Of a stretch of 64,000 bases of DNA, positions 17,786 to 26,025 are shown piece after piece (position 1 is the stretch's first letter; each line of letters starts with the position of its first letter). Position numbers and translations under genes: made by a program. Under the pieces are notes generated by a model that was not told the DNA's origin, did no database searches, and saw only the letters and a program-made list of their open reading frames with translations. The DNA comes from Chloroflexota bacterium (GTDB lineage: Bacteria; Chloroflexota; UBA6077; JACCZL01). The stretch is from assembly GCA_020845495.1 (NCBI GenBank), contig JADLFM010000050.1, positions 62,001 through 126,000 on the forward strand, written 5' to 3'.

Positions 17786-18997
17786 TCAGGCCAGCGCTTC
17801 CTCCGGCTCTGACGGGGCTGGCGTGGGTGGGAGGAGCGCCGCCACAGCGCAGATCGCGACGAGCACGATCGAGACGCCCACGAACGATGCCCGCAGCCCG
17901 ACGACCGAGGCGATGATTCCGCCGAGCAGCGGGCCGCTCGCGTTCGCCAACGACTGCGCTGAGGTCGCTACCCCAAACGCAGTTCCCTGGCGCGTGGCCG
18001 GGGTATGCAGGCTCAGTAGCGACGTGACGCAGGAGGCAAGTGCTCCTTGACACAGTCCCACGCCGAACAGCACCACCATCGCGAGCGTGGCTGAGGTGAC
18101 GAACGTCACCGCGAGGTTGCAGAGCGCGGCGCCCAGCGCGGCTAAGCCCATCAGCAGCCGAAGCCCCATGTTCGATGCCCCGCGACTGGCTGCGACGGAG
18201 GCGATCGCGCCGGCCAGCCCGAGGGCCGCAAACGACAAGCCGGCCGTCAGCGCGACATCGTCGGTCGGATCAATGTCGGCGAGGAGCAGCGGCAAGACCG
18301 GCCGAATCGACATCGTGGAGACCGATACGAGGTACAACCCCAGCACCAGGAGTGCCACCCCTCGCGATGCAGTCAATTCCCGCAGCCCGCCCTTGCTGGC
18401 CTCGCGCCGGGCCGAGGGGGCTGGTTGCCCCTCGTGAATGAAGAACATGGCGAGCAACCCGGCCAGGGTATTGACGCAGCCGGTGCCGATCAGCGCGGCC
18501 CGAAAGCCGAGCATGCTCCCGAGTACGCCGCCAATGGTTGGCCCGAGGGTCTGGCCCATGAAGATGGCCGACTGGATCAATCCCATCGCATACGGTACGC
18601 GCTCGCGCGGCACCGAGCCCGCAACGAGCGCCCGCGCGGCGCCCACCACTCCCGAGAACACGCCCTGCACCCCGCGCACCCCGACCAGTTGCCAGGGAAC
18701 CACCACGAATGCGGCGGCGGTGTTGGCGAACCCCAGCGCGAACTGGGCGCGGACGAGCATCGCCTTGCGCCCATGCCTGTCGGCTAGAACGCCCCAGAGC
18801 GGCGACATCAGCGCCATCGAGATGCCGCCGGCGGCGTTGGCGGTGCCGGCCCAGATGGCAGCGGCGCCCGGATCCTCGACGCCAAGATCGCGGTTGATGA
18901 AGAGGGGTAGGAACGGCAGCGCGAGGTTGCCGCCCGCGATGCTTGCGAAGGTCGCGATCCAGATGACGTAGAGGTTTCGTTGCCAGCGCTCGCCCAT
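17786..18997 (-). CDS. MFS transporter, drug-efflux (DHA1) type
   Basis: 403 aa from ATG 18997; the frame extends to 19090, but that overlaps the upstream gene. Twelve hydrophobic helices with a central hydrophilic loop near residues 185-205. Motif A, GVLADRHGRKAML, lies between helices 2 and 3, with the motif-C-like GPTIGGVLGS in helix 5. These are signs of a proton-coupled exporter. The substrate is unknown. The position between an acyltransferase fusion and a phosphodiesterase suggests export of an envelope precursor or a lipid-like compound, but general efflux is equally possible. Confidence 0.85.
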   Translation of the reverse strand: MGERWQRNLYVIWIATFASIAGGNLALPFLPLFINRDLGVEDPGAAAIWAGTANAAGGISMALMSPLWGVLADRHGRKAMLVRAQFALGFANTAAAFVVVPWQLVGVRGVQGVFSGVVGAARALVAGSVPRERVPYAMGLIQSAIFMGQTLGPTIGGVLGSMLGFRAALIGTGCVNTLAGLLAMFFIHEGQPAPSARREASKGGLRELTASRGVALLVLGLYLVSVSTMSIRPVLPLLLADIDPTDDVALTAGLSFAALGLAGAIASVAASRGASNMGLRLLMGLAALGAALCNLAVTFVTSATLAMVVLFGVGLCQGALASCVTSLLSLHTPATRQGTAFGVATSAQSLANASGPLLGGIIASVVGLRASFVGVSIVLVAICAVAALLPPTPAPSEPEEALA

Positions 18998-19061
18998 CGG
19001 CGCGGAGGGTAGCAGATCGGAGCCGGTCGAGGTAGCGCTGTCGTGCCCGAGTGCCTGCCGG

Positions 19062-21164
19062 TCAGTGAGACGCACGCTCCCGGAGGGCATTCAAGGCAAG
19101 TGCCGTGAGCTCGTCCGTCGCAGCCGGGCCGGTGGCGGTCGTAACCGCCGCCTGCCCACCGATCCGCTGGATGAGCGACGCGAACGTCTCGGCGCGCTCG
19201 GGCGGGGGCTGCCCGGCGAACGCGCCCCATGGGCAGGCGCCGCTCTCGACGTTGCCGTCCGCCACCACACCAAGCCAGATGGTCGTCTGTGCCAGGTCGC
19301 CCGGCTCCAACTCGTCGCCGACGTACTGGTCCAGGTCGTCCACGCCGTATGGGTACGGGAGGGCCGGCGCGCTGGCCGTCTCGGTCTGCTCGGTGGCCGG
19401 GACGATGCATGGGGCTGGCCCCACTGTCGCGATTGCGGCGACGTCCTGGGGGTAGAACAGCGCGTACATCAGTGCGGTGTGCGCGCCGCGTCCCTCCCCA
19501 AGTACCAGAACGCGCAAGGGGGTCTCTGCCGATTCGCCCCCACCTTCCGGCCGCGTCTGCTCGACGAGATCCTGAAGGAGCGGCAGGTTCGCGAGACTGT
19601 GCTGAACGACCTGCTCGGGATCGTCCCAATCGCCGTAGTCGAGCGTCGGAGCGACGACCGCCCACTGTTGGTCTTCAGCTTCGGCGAGGAGCGGTTGGGC
19701 TGCCTCCGGCCCAGACTGATCCTCGCCAGGGAGGACCAGTAACACGGTGAGCGGTGCGCCTGGAACGGCGTCAGGCGGGAGGTAGCGCAGCAAGCCGGCG
19801 TCCGCAACCGCCTCCGCTGGAGCCGCTGCCTGACGTGAGGCCCGAACCGACCCGATCGTCAGCGCCGTGGCTCCCACCAGGGCGGCGAGGCACGCGCTCC
19901 CAATGGCGACAAGTGCCCGCCGTCGACCGGCTGCGAACCTCGGCAGGGCGAGTGGTGGGAGCGTCCAGCCAACTCCGCTCTCGAGCCGCTTCCAGGTGAC
20001 GACGACGAGATACGTCAGCCCCACCGTGACGATCTGGAAGATGGTGTTGCCCGTACGCGAGCGGTCGTACAGCCGGGCCAGCAGGTCGATGTTGTAGACC
20101 ACCACGATCACGATTAGATGGATGCCGTATGCCCGCAACGAATTCGTTCCGAGCGGGAGCATCAACCAGCCGAGGGCGCGCCGCATCGGCAGCCACGCGA
20201 CCGTGGCAAGCGAGTAGGCGAAGATGGCCACGATGGCGAAAGCGATCAGCCGTCCGAAGGCAAGACTTGGCTTGTCGAAGGCGACGATGTAGAGCTCGCC
20301 AGCGAGCCGCCCGAGGATCGGCCAGGAGGCGAGTTGGCCGGTATCGTGGGCACGCTGGATCAGCACGAGCACCGCCACACCCACCGAGGAGAGGGCCAGC
20401 CAGAGGGTGACCGGCGCCCGGCCCAATACACGGCCGACCTGTTCGCGGTAGTAGCCGAGCACCAGACCGTTGACGAAGATGACCTGCCAGGCGGCGACAG
20501 GAAAGTAGTGGACGTTTGTGGCGGTCCATGGGATCGTCGCCTGAGACGGGAAGAACTGATACACCAGCCACAGGAGCCAGGAGCCTGCCAGCACCAGCGG
20601 CCAGCGTCCCATCGCGACGATCAGCAGGATCAGCGGCGCCGCCGCAATCATGATCGTGTACATCCAGAGGATGTCGGTGCCGTGATAGGTGTAGTGGAGC
20701 GTCAGCGTGCCCACGACCAGTTCGACGGGATCGGACAGGCCGAGCCCGTAAGTTCGGTCGAGCCAGAGGCTCAAATCCGTGAACTGGAACAGGGCGACGA
20801 ACAGGAAGGTCAGCCCGACCGTCACCGCGTAGAGGGTGGCCGCGCGCCGCAAGATCGAGTCGGCCGCCGGCAGCCAGCCGTCACGATGGATGCGCCGGCC
20901 GTACACCATGCCAATCACGAGGCCCGCCAGCAGCACGAACCCCTCGGCCGCCGAGACCACGAAGCGATTCGCGCCGGTGAACGGCGAGAACCAGGAGATC
21001 CCGCCCACGTGGTTACAGATCATCGCGAACAGCGCGTAGCCGCGTAACAGGTCGAGGCGGACGTCGCGTCGGCCGCTTTCGCTGTATCGCCACCGCGCGA
21101 GTGCCCGGCTGAACCACGTCCCTGTTCGGACGGGCACCTGGGCTTCATGGGAAGACGCGTGCAT
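19062..21164 (-). CDS. OpgC-type membrane acyltransferase fused to an alpha/beta-hydrolase-like domain
   Basis: 700 aa from ATG 21164; the open frame to 21620 is not conserved in character. Residues ~30-410 match the OpgC pattern: RRDVRLDLLRGYALFAMICNH followed by ten or so helices, with a PLGTNSLRAYGIH segment late. OpgC proteins O-acylate periplasmic glucans. Residues ~470-700 form an alpha/beta-hydrolase-like domain after a membrane helix, so it probably faces the outside. Its nucleophile elbow reads GEGRG, lacking the Ser of GxSxG, so it may bind rather than cleave. The MFS gene follows after 64 nt. Phased repeats lie just upstream. Confidence 0.75.
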   Translation of the reverse strand: MHASSHEAQVPVRTGTWFSRALARWRYSESGRRDVRLDLLRGYALFAMICNHVGGISWFSPFTGANRFVVSAAEGFVLLAGLVIGMVYGRRIHRDGWLPAADSILRRAATLYAVTVGLTFLFVALFQFTDLSLWLDRTYGLGLSDPVELVVGTLTLHYTYHGTDILWMYTIMIAAAPLILLIVAMGRWPLVLAGSWLLWLVYQFFPSQATIPWTATNVHYFPVAAWQVIFVNGLVLGYYREQVGRVLGRAPVTLWLALSSVGVAVLVLIQRAHDTGQLASWPILGRLAGELYIVAFDKPSLAFGRLIAFAIVAIFAYSLATVAWLPMRRALGWLMLPLGTNSLRAYGIHLIVIVVVYNIDLLARLYDRSRTGNTIFQIVTVGLTYLVVVTWKRLESGVGWTLPPLALPRFAAGRRRALVAIGSACLAALVGATALTIGSVRASRQAAAPAEAVADAGLLRYLPPDAVPGAPLTVLLVLPGEDQSGPEAAQPLLAEAEDQQWAVVAPTLDYGDWDDPEQVVQHSLANLPLLQDLVEQTRPEGGGESAETPLRVLVLGEGRGAHTALMYALFYPQDVAAIATVGPAPCIVPATEQTETASAPALPYPYGVDDLDQYVGDELEPGDLAQTTIWLGVVADGNVESGACPWGAFAGQPPPERAETFASLIQRIGGQAAVTTATGPAATDELTALALNALRERASH

Positions 21165-21178
21165 GGAGGATGGACCAG

Positions 21179-21209
21179 ATATCAAGCAGGTATCGAACGA
21201 GTATCGAAC
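21179..21209 (-). promoter_or_regulatory. Direct repeats at 11-bp spacing upstream of the OpgC fusion
   Basis: GTATCGAAC occurs at 21190-21198 and 21201-21209, exactly 11 bp apart. A weaker copy, ATATCAAGC, sits a further 11 bp away at 21179. Same-face repeats of this kind are typical of response-regulator binding sites. They lie 15-45 nt before the start codon of the OpgC-fusion gene. Confidence 0.5.
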
Positions 21210-21338
21210 GGGCAGAGTGCCGGCGCCCGGCCAGCCTCCAACGGAGTGTCTGGCGCATGAACGGGCTCGGGCGCACGGCCGCGATCGAGGGATGAACGGC
21301 AGGGCTTGCCCCAGGTCGTTCGCCCGCCTCACATTCCT

Positions 21339-21411
21339 GCGAGTATACCGAGCAGCCGCCCTGTCCGAGGGGAGAACGTCGGCTCCTGCCAGTGATTGCC
21401 GGTATACTCGC
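21339..21411. promoter_or_regulatory. 12-bp inverted repeat in a divergent promoter region
   Basis: GCGAGTATACCG (21339-21350) and its exact complement (21400-21411) are 49 nt apart in the 283-nt gap between the divergent OpgC-fusion and SGNH genes. Each arm contains TATACT reading outward on one strand, so they may be two -10 elements or a shared operator. Confidence 0.45.
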
Positions 21412-21447
21412 GCCCTGCGACACCACGCGGGAGGGCGGCGAGGGGCC

Positions 21448-22647
21448 ATGGCGCAGCAGGCGAACCTGAGACGAGCAGCGGTCACCTCGCGGAGTGGCGA
21501 GCGCCCGGCCCGGTCGGCGCCGCGCATTGGCCTGGGTGCCCGGCTGGCGCTCGTGCTGCTCGGCCTGCTGGCCCCGCTCGTGCTGACCGAGGCTGCACTG
21601 CGCGTCGCCGGCGCGTTCATGCCGGGCGATTACCAGACGGTGAGCTTTATGGAGGCTCACCCCGAGTTCGGTCGGCGGAACCGCCCGGGCGCCGGCTGGA
21701 AGCGCACGTCCGAGTACAAGTCCTGGATCGAGATCAATTCGAAGGGCCTACGCGGGCCGGAGATCGACTATCCGAAGCCGCCCGGCGAGTACCGTATCCT
21801 GGTCGTCGGGGATTCGTTCACCTTTGGCGAGCAGGTGAATCAGGACGAGACGTTCACGTCACTGCTCGAGTCCAGACTGAACGCGCAGGAGAGCGGCCAG
21901 ACCTACCGGGTGTTGAACGCCGGTTCGAACGGCTGGGCGACGGCCAATGAGTTGATCTATCTGGCGAAGGAAGGCGTCCGTTTCCAGCCGGACGTAGTGA
22001 TCGTCGCGCTGTACCTCGGCAACGACGTCTCCGACAACTTCCGGCGGGTCTCGACGGTGCTCGACGCGGAGAAGGCAGATCTGGCGCTGCGCGGCGTGGA
22101 CTCCTTCGATGGCCCACGTCGAATCTTGCGCCACTCAGAGCTGTACACCGTCTTCGAGTCAGGAGTGCTGGCCAAGCTGCCCTGGTGGAGCAGCGGCGAG
22201 CAGTACATGTCGGACCGCAAGCCGCCGAAGACCGCTGAAGAAGGGCAGGAGGCCTGGGACATCAGCGAGCAACTTCTCGACCGCGCGCGTGACGTGAGCG
22301 AAAGTCAGGGCGCACGCTTCGTGGTGATGGTCATCCCCTCGGCAAGCGTCGTGGCGAGCCGTGCGCCGCAGGCGAAGGACGATGATGATGCGGCTGAGGA
22401 GGACGATCCGGACGCCGATAGCGACAAGCCCGGCTTCGAGGATCCGCACGGCACGCTCGGCGAGATCGTCGAGCGAAACAACCTCACGACGCTGGATCTG
22501 CTCTCGGCGCTTCGGAGGGCTGACTCGCGGCTAAAGGAGCGGCTGTACTATCGTCAGAACGCGCATTGGACAGCGGCCGGCCACGCTGTCGCCGCCGAAG
22601 AGATCGAGCAGTTTCTCGGCGAGCGCGGCCTGCTGACGTCGCACTAG
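21448..22647 (+). CDS. Membrane-anchored SGNH-fold protein
   Basis: 399 aa from ATG 21448 (GAGGGG upstream); earlier in-frame starts fall in the promoter region. Residues ~28-50 are a membrane anchor. Block I is VVGDSFTFGEQ (Ser nucleophile). An Asn block (NAGSNGW) and YLGNDVSDNF follow, as in SGNH hydrolases. The final block is RQNAHWTAAGH: His is kept but the usual Asp two residues before it is Asn. Residues ~300-330 are an acidic insertion (DDDDAAEEDDPD). It is divergent from the OpgC-fusion gene and is probably involved in the same surface glycan modification, by inference from neighbours. Confidence 0.75.
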   Translation: MAQQANLRRAAVTSRSGERPARSAPRIGLGARLALVLLGLLAPLVLTEAALRVAGAFMPGDYQTVSFMEAHPEFGRRNRPGAGWKRTSEYKSWIEINSKGLRGPEIDYPKPPGEYRILVVGDSFTFGEQVNQDETFTSLLESRLNAQESGQTYRVLNAGSNGWATANELIYLAKEGVRFQPDVVIVALYLGNDVSDNFRRVSTVLDAEKADLALRGVDSFDGPRRILRHSELYTVFESGVLAKLPWWSSGEQYMSDRKPPKTAEEGQEAWDISEQLLDRARDVSESQGARFVVMVIPSASVVASRAPQAKDDDDAAEEDDPDADSDKPGFEDPHGTLGEIVERNNLTTLDLLSALRRADSRLKERLYYRQNAHWTAAGHAVAAEEIEQFLGERGLLTSH

Positions 22648-22657
22648 CGAGGGAATG

Positions 22658-22715
22658 CTCCTCACCCCCCGGCCTCCTCTCCCGCACGCGGGAGAGGAGG
22701 CCGGGGGGTGAGGAG
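22658..22715. repeat. Perfect 28-bp palindromic element
   Basis: Arms 22658-22685 and 22688-22715 are exactly complementary (CTCCTCACCCCCC...). It fills the gap between the SGNH gene and the convergent GT-C gene and encodes the last 18 residues and stop of the latter. A related core, CTCTCCCGCACGTGGGAG, recurs at 52860. It probably acts as a bidirectional terminator and belongs to a dispersed intergenic repeat family. Confidence 0.8.
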
Positions 22716-24005
22716 CGGGGCTACACGGCGCGCCCCGCCCACCAGCGCGGACATGCCCGCTCCGAGCCAGGGCAGCAACAGCAGGCAGGCCGGCAGGAAG
22801 TAGCGTGGGTAGCTGAGCCCTAAGCCCGCGACGATGACCGCCAGATAGCCGACGAGCCAGACTAGGAGCATCGTCGAGGCCGTCCGCCGAGCCGGGTGGC
22901 TGGTGTGCCAACGCAGAGCTAGCGTCACGATCCCAAGCACGGCCAGACCTGCCCCGAGCGGGACGGCGACGGCCGGCGTCTCGCTCCACGGCCCGATGCG
23001 CGTACTCCCGACCAGGGTGAGCCAGGGGCGGTCGCGTGCGTCAAGGACGGCGAACTCGGGCCACTGCTGTTGCTGAAACGCCATCTCCTCGCGCCGTTCC
23101 TGCACCATGCCGACCAGCCCGCTCATGGGTCCGCGCCAGAGGAACGGGTTGACGGCGACGAAGACGACGAGCGCCACGATGCAGGCGAGCCCGCTCCACC
23201 CGATCAGCATGCGAACGGTGTGCCCCTCGCCGCGCCGCCACGCACCGGCCGCGAGCAGCGCCGAACTCACCACGATGAGGGGAAGTCCGGCCAGGCCCGT
23301 CAGTTTGGTTGCGCTGGCCAGGCCCAAGGCTAGCCCCAGGCCGATGGCCCAACCACTCCACACCCGGCCGTCGATCGTGCGGCGCGCACCGACCGCCGCG
23401 AGCAGCGCCGAGAGCAGCAGGAAGAACGCCAGCGGCGCCTCGGCCCAGACGTGGACGAAGGTGTAGCGCAGGAAGGCGCTGCTGAGCGCCAGGGAGACGG
23501 CCGTGAGGCCGGCCACGGGGCCGCCGAGCAGGAGGCCGAGCGGATAGAGCAACGCCATCGCCCCCGCCCCAAGCAGCACCATCGGCTGACGGGCGATCGC
23601 CAGCACGTCGTCGGACGGCACGCGGCCCTTGCGGCGGTTCACCTCGAAGCTACTGGCCGTGGAGACGTACGGCTGATTCATGGTCTCGAGGTCGTGCCCG
23701 TGCGCCGTCAGCCACGCCCCGACGATGTAGCGGGTAAGCGGCGGCTGAGTCCGAGTCCAGTGATTGCTACCCCACTCGTCGCGGGAAACGTCGTGCTGGA
23801 GGAACAGGTACCCGAAATAGCGACTCGTGGCGACGTAGTCCGCCTCATCGGCCTCGAAGCCAGCCGTCCGCGCCTCGGCGTTCAGGACGAGGCACGCACA
23901 GACGAACAAGACTGCCGTCACGGCGGCGTGCCGCCAGCCGGCCGCCAGGGCAAGCGGCAACCTGGCCGGTCGGGCGACGATGGCGGACGCAGCGCCTCGG
24001 ATCAC
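22662..24005 (-). CDS. GT-C (PMT/GT39-like) membrane glycosyltransferase
   Basis: 447 aa from GTG 24005. ATG 24104 is in frame but would leave 9 nt to the divergent polX-like start. About ten membrane helices. The first periplasmic loop has the GT-C signature: FEADEADY with acidic catalytic residues, then WTRTQPPLTRYIVGAWL. Family members transfer sugars from polyprenyl-phosphate donors outside the membrane. The C-terminal ~18 residues (RVAPLLTPRPPLPRAGEE...) are encoded by the palindromic repeat, so the original end has been replaced or extended. Acceptor unknown. Confidence 0.7.
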   Translation of the reverse strand: MIRGAASAIVARPARLPLALAAGWRHAAVTAVLFVCACLVLNAEARTAGFEADEADYVATSRYFGYLFLQHDVSRDEWGSNHWTRTQPPLTRYIVGAWLTAHGHDLETMNQPYVSTASSFEVNRRKGRVPSDDVLAIARQPMVLLGAGAMALLYPLGLLLGGPVAGLTAVSLALSSAFLRYTFVHVWAEAPLAFFLLLSALLAAVGARRTIDGRVWSGWAIGLGLALGLASATKLTGLAGLPLIVVSSALLAAGAWRRGEGHTVRMLIGWSGLACIVALVVFVAVNPFLWRGPMSGLVGMVQERREEMAFQQQQWPEFAVLDARDRPWLTLVGSTRIGPWSETPAVAVPLGAGLAVLGIVTLALRWHTSHPARRTASTMLLVWLVGYLAVIVAGLGLSYPRYFLPACLLLLPWLGAGMSALVGGARRVAPLLTPRPPLPRAGEEAGG

Positions 24006-24113
24006 GGTATGAGGGTACTGGATCGGCCGGCCGGCGGGGAACCGACGCACTGGTGCACGCTGGTGCTGCGACCGGAGTTGACCGCGCCTGGCCGCGTCGC
24101 CCATAACCCTTAT

Positions 24114-25871
24114 ATGAGTCTACCGCCGCGCAGCCGCAACTCGGACGTGGCCACGATGCTCGAGGAGATCGGCGACCTCCTCGAGATCAAGGGTGAGCAG
24201 GGGTTCCGGGTCAATGCCTATCGGAACGCCGCGCGCCGGATCGAAGGACTGCGCGAGCCGATCGAGCAGGTGCACGCCGAGAGCCGCCTCCGGACAATTC
24301 AGGGTATCGGACCAGCCCTCGAACAGAAGATCGGCGAGTTCCTGACGACCGGCTCCCTTCAGTACCTCGAGAAGCTGCGGGCTGAGTTCCCGCCGGGCCT
24401 CGTCGAATTACTGACCGTGCCTGGCCTTGGCCCTCGCAAAGCACGGCTCGTCTTCGATCAGCTTGGGGTGACCAGCCTCGCCGAACTGGAAGCGGCGGCG
24501 AGGGCGCATCGGCTGCAGGACGTGCCGGGACTGGGTGAGAAGACCGAGGAGCGGCTGCTGGCCGAGATCGAGCGGCTGAAGCTGCGCGTGAGCCGCCACC
24601 AGCTCGGCCGAACGCTCCAGGTAGCCGAGGAGCTCGTGGCGGAGATTGCCCAAATCCCCCAGGTCGAGCACGTCGCCTACGTCGGGAGCCTGCGGCGGAT
24701 GCTCGACACGATCGGCAACGTCAACCTGCTGGTCGCGACGAATGCGCCCGAACTGGTCGGGCAGGCGGTCCTCGGGCTGGGCCACATTCGTGAGGTTCGG
24801 GAGGCGGTCGCGGCGCGGGTGCTGTGCACCGTTCGCTATGGCGTCGAGGTGGATCTGCGGTTCGTGGCCCCTGGGCAGTGGGCCGGCGCCTTGCTCTACT
24901 TCACCGGCTCGAAAGCCCACGTCGGGCGGCTTCAGGCACTTGCCTCTGAGCGGGGCTGGCGCCTGGACGAGCGAGGGCTCGACACCGGGCCGACCGGCCC
25001 TCGCCTGGACACGGCCAGCGAGGACGACGTCTACGCGGCATTCGGGCTCCAGCCAATTCCGCCGGAACTGCGCGAGGACAAAGGCGAGATCGAGCTTGCC
25101 CGCGACGACCGATTGCCACGACTCATCGAGCTTTCAGACATTCGCGGCGATCTACACGTGCACAGCGACTGGTCGGATGGCGGCGACACGATCGAGGCGA
25201 TGGCGCTGGCGGCGCGAGCGCTCGGCCGCGGCTACATCGCCCTGACCGACCATAGTAAGTCACTGGGTGTGGCGCGTGGGCTGACCGAGGAGCGGGTGGC
25301 CGAGCAACGCCACGTCATCGACGGCCTGAACGCACGGCTGGCGCCGTTTCGGATCCTCCACGGCACCGAGATGGACATCAAGCGCGACGGCGCCCTGGAC
25401 TATGAGGACGCAACGCTCGCCATCTTCGACTACGTGTCAGCCTCGATCCACAGCGCGATGGCCCAGGAGCAAGCGGTCATGACTGCCCGTATCCAGCGCG
25501 CGCTCTCGAATCCCTGGGTCACCACGCTCAATCATCCTCACGGCCGGCTTGTCGGATCGCGGGCCGCCTACGCTGTCGACATGGATGCCGTGATCGCGAC
25601 CGCCGTAGCTCAGGGAGTAGCCCTCGAACTGAACGCCCAGCCCGAGCGGATGGATCTGGACGGTGAGGCGGCATTCCGGGCGCGTGTGGCCGGGGCACGC
25701 TTCACCATCAGTACCGACTCGCACGCGACCGGACAACTGAGCATGATGCGCTTCGGCGTGGCCACCGCCCGACGCGCCTGGCTTGGACCGTCCGACGTGC
25801 TGAATGTCCTACCTCTCGACGGATTGCTGGCGCACCTCGCGGAGCGCCGCCGTCGGGCCGAGGCCGGATAG
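24114..25871 (+). CDS. polX: Family X DNA polymerase/PHP protein with altered polymerase site
   Basis: 585 aa, ATG 24114; the open frame upstream is antisense to the GT-C gene. Order: N-terminal 8-kDa-like region with helix-hairpin-helix motifs (GIGPALEQKIG, VPGLGPRKAR, VPGLGEKTEE), polymerase palm (YVGSLRRMLDTIGNVNLLV), then a C-terminal PHP domain from ~340 with DLHVHSDWSD (His348/His350), LTDHSKS, HGTEMDI, LNHPHGR and STDSHAT metal ligands. In family X the palm motif is G-D-x-D; here both Asp are Asn (202 and 204), while the third, Asp247, is kept. Polymerase activity is probably lost; the PHP 3'-5' exonuclease/AP-endonuclease-type site looks intact. Confidence 0.85.
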   Translation: MSLPPRSRNSDVATMLEEIGDLLEIKGEQGFRVNAYRNAARRIEGLREPIEQVHAESRLRTIQGIGPALEQKIGEFLTTGSLQYLEKLRAEFPPGLVELLTVPGLGPRKARLVFDQLGVTSLAELEAAARAHRLQDVPGLGEKTEERLLAEIERLKLRVSRHQLGRTLQVAEELVAEIAQIPQVEHVAYVGSLRRMLDTIGNVNLLVATNAPELVGQAVLGLGHIREVREAVAARVLCTVRYGVEVDLRFVAPGQWAGALLYFTGSKAHVGRLQALASERGWRLDERGLDTGPTGPRLDTASEDDVYAAFGLQPIPPELREDKGEIELARDDRLPRLIELSDIRGDLHVHSDWSDGGDTIEAMALAARALGRGYIALTDHSKSLGVARGLTEERVAEQRHVIDGLNARLAPFRILHGTEMDIKRDGALDYEDATLAIFDYVSASIHSAMAQEQAVMTARIQRALSNPWVTTLNHPHGRLVGSRAAYAVDMDAVIATAVAQGVALELNAQPERMDLDGEAAFRARVAGARFTISTDSHATGQLSMMRFGVATARRAWLGPSDVLNVLPLDGLLAHLAERRRRAEAG

Positions 25872-25940
25872 CCGCCAGGGCTGACGCGCGCTGTGACGAG
25901 GTAGGGGCCGTAGTCAGGCAGCGGATTGGGCAACCTCGAA

Positions 25941-25997
25941 GCGCGTGAGACCTGACGGGGCGCGTGACACCTGACGAAGTGCGTGAGACCTGACGAG
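25941..25997. repeat. Three 19-bp imperfect tandem repeats
   Basis: Units at 25941, 25960 and 25979 share G(C/T)GCGTGA(G/C)ACCTGACG, differing at a few positions. They lie 28 nt before the Ddn-like gene, so they could be protein-binding sites or simple slippage products. Confidence 0.85.
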
Positions 25998-26025
25998 ACT
26001 GCAACGAACGAAGGAGGCGCGATCG

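Noticed and set aside
21164..21620. Extension of the OpgC-fusion protein to 21620
   Set aside because: The added ~150 residues are Arg/Ser/Ala-rich without hydrophobic pattern and overlap the divergent SGNH gene.
22658..22715. Insertion sequence ends
   Set aside because: The inverted arms are separated by only 2 nt with no transposase between them, so a palindromic REP-like element or terminator fits better.
23451..24113. Long plus-strand N-terminal extension of the PolX frame
   Set aside because: It is antisense to the GT-C gene, has low-complexity His/Arg/Gln-rich translation, and PolX homology begins right after ATG 24114.
24114..25871. PolX as a pseudogene
   Set aside because: The frame is intact over 585 codons, has conserved PHP ligands and normal codon use; only the polymerase aspartates are changed.
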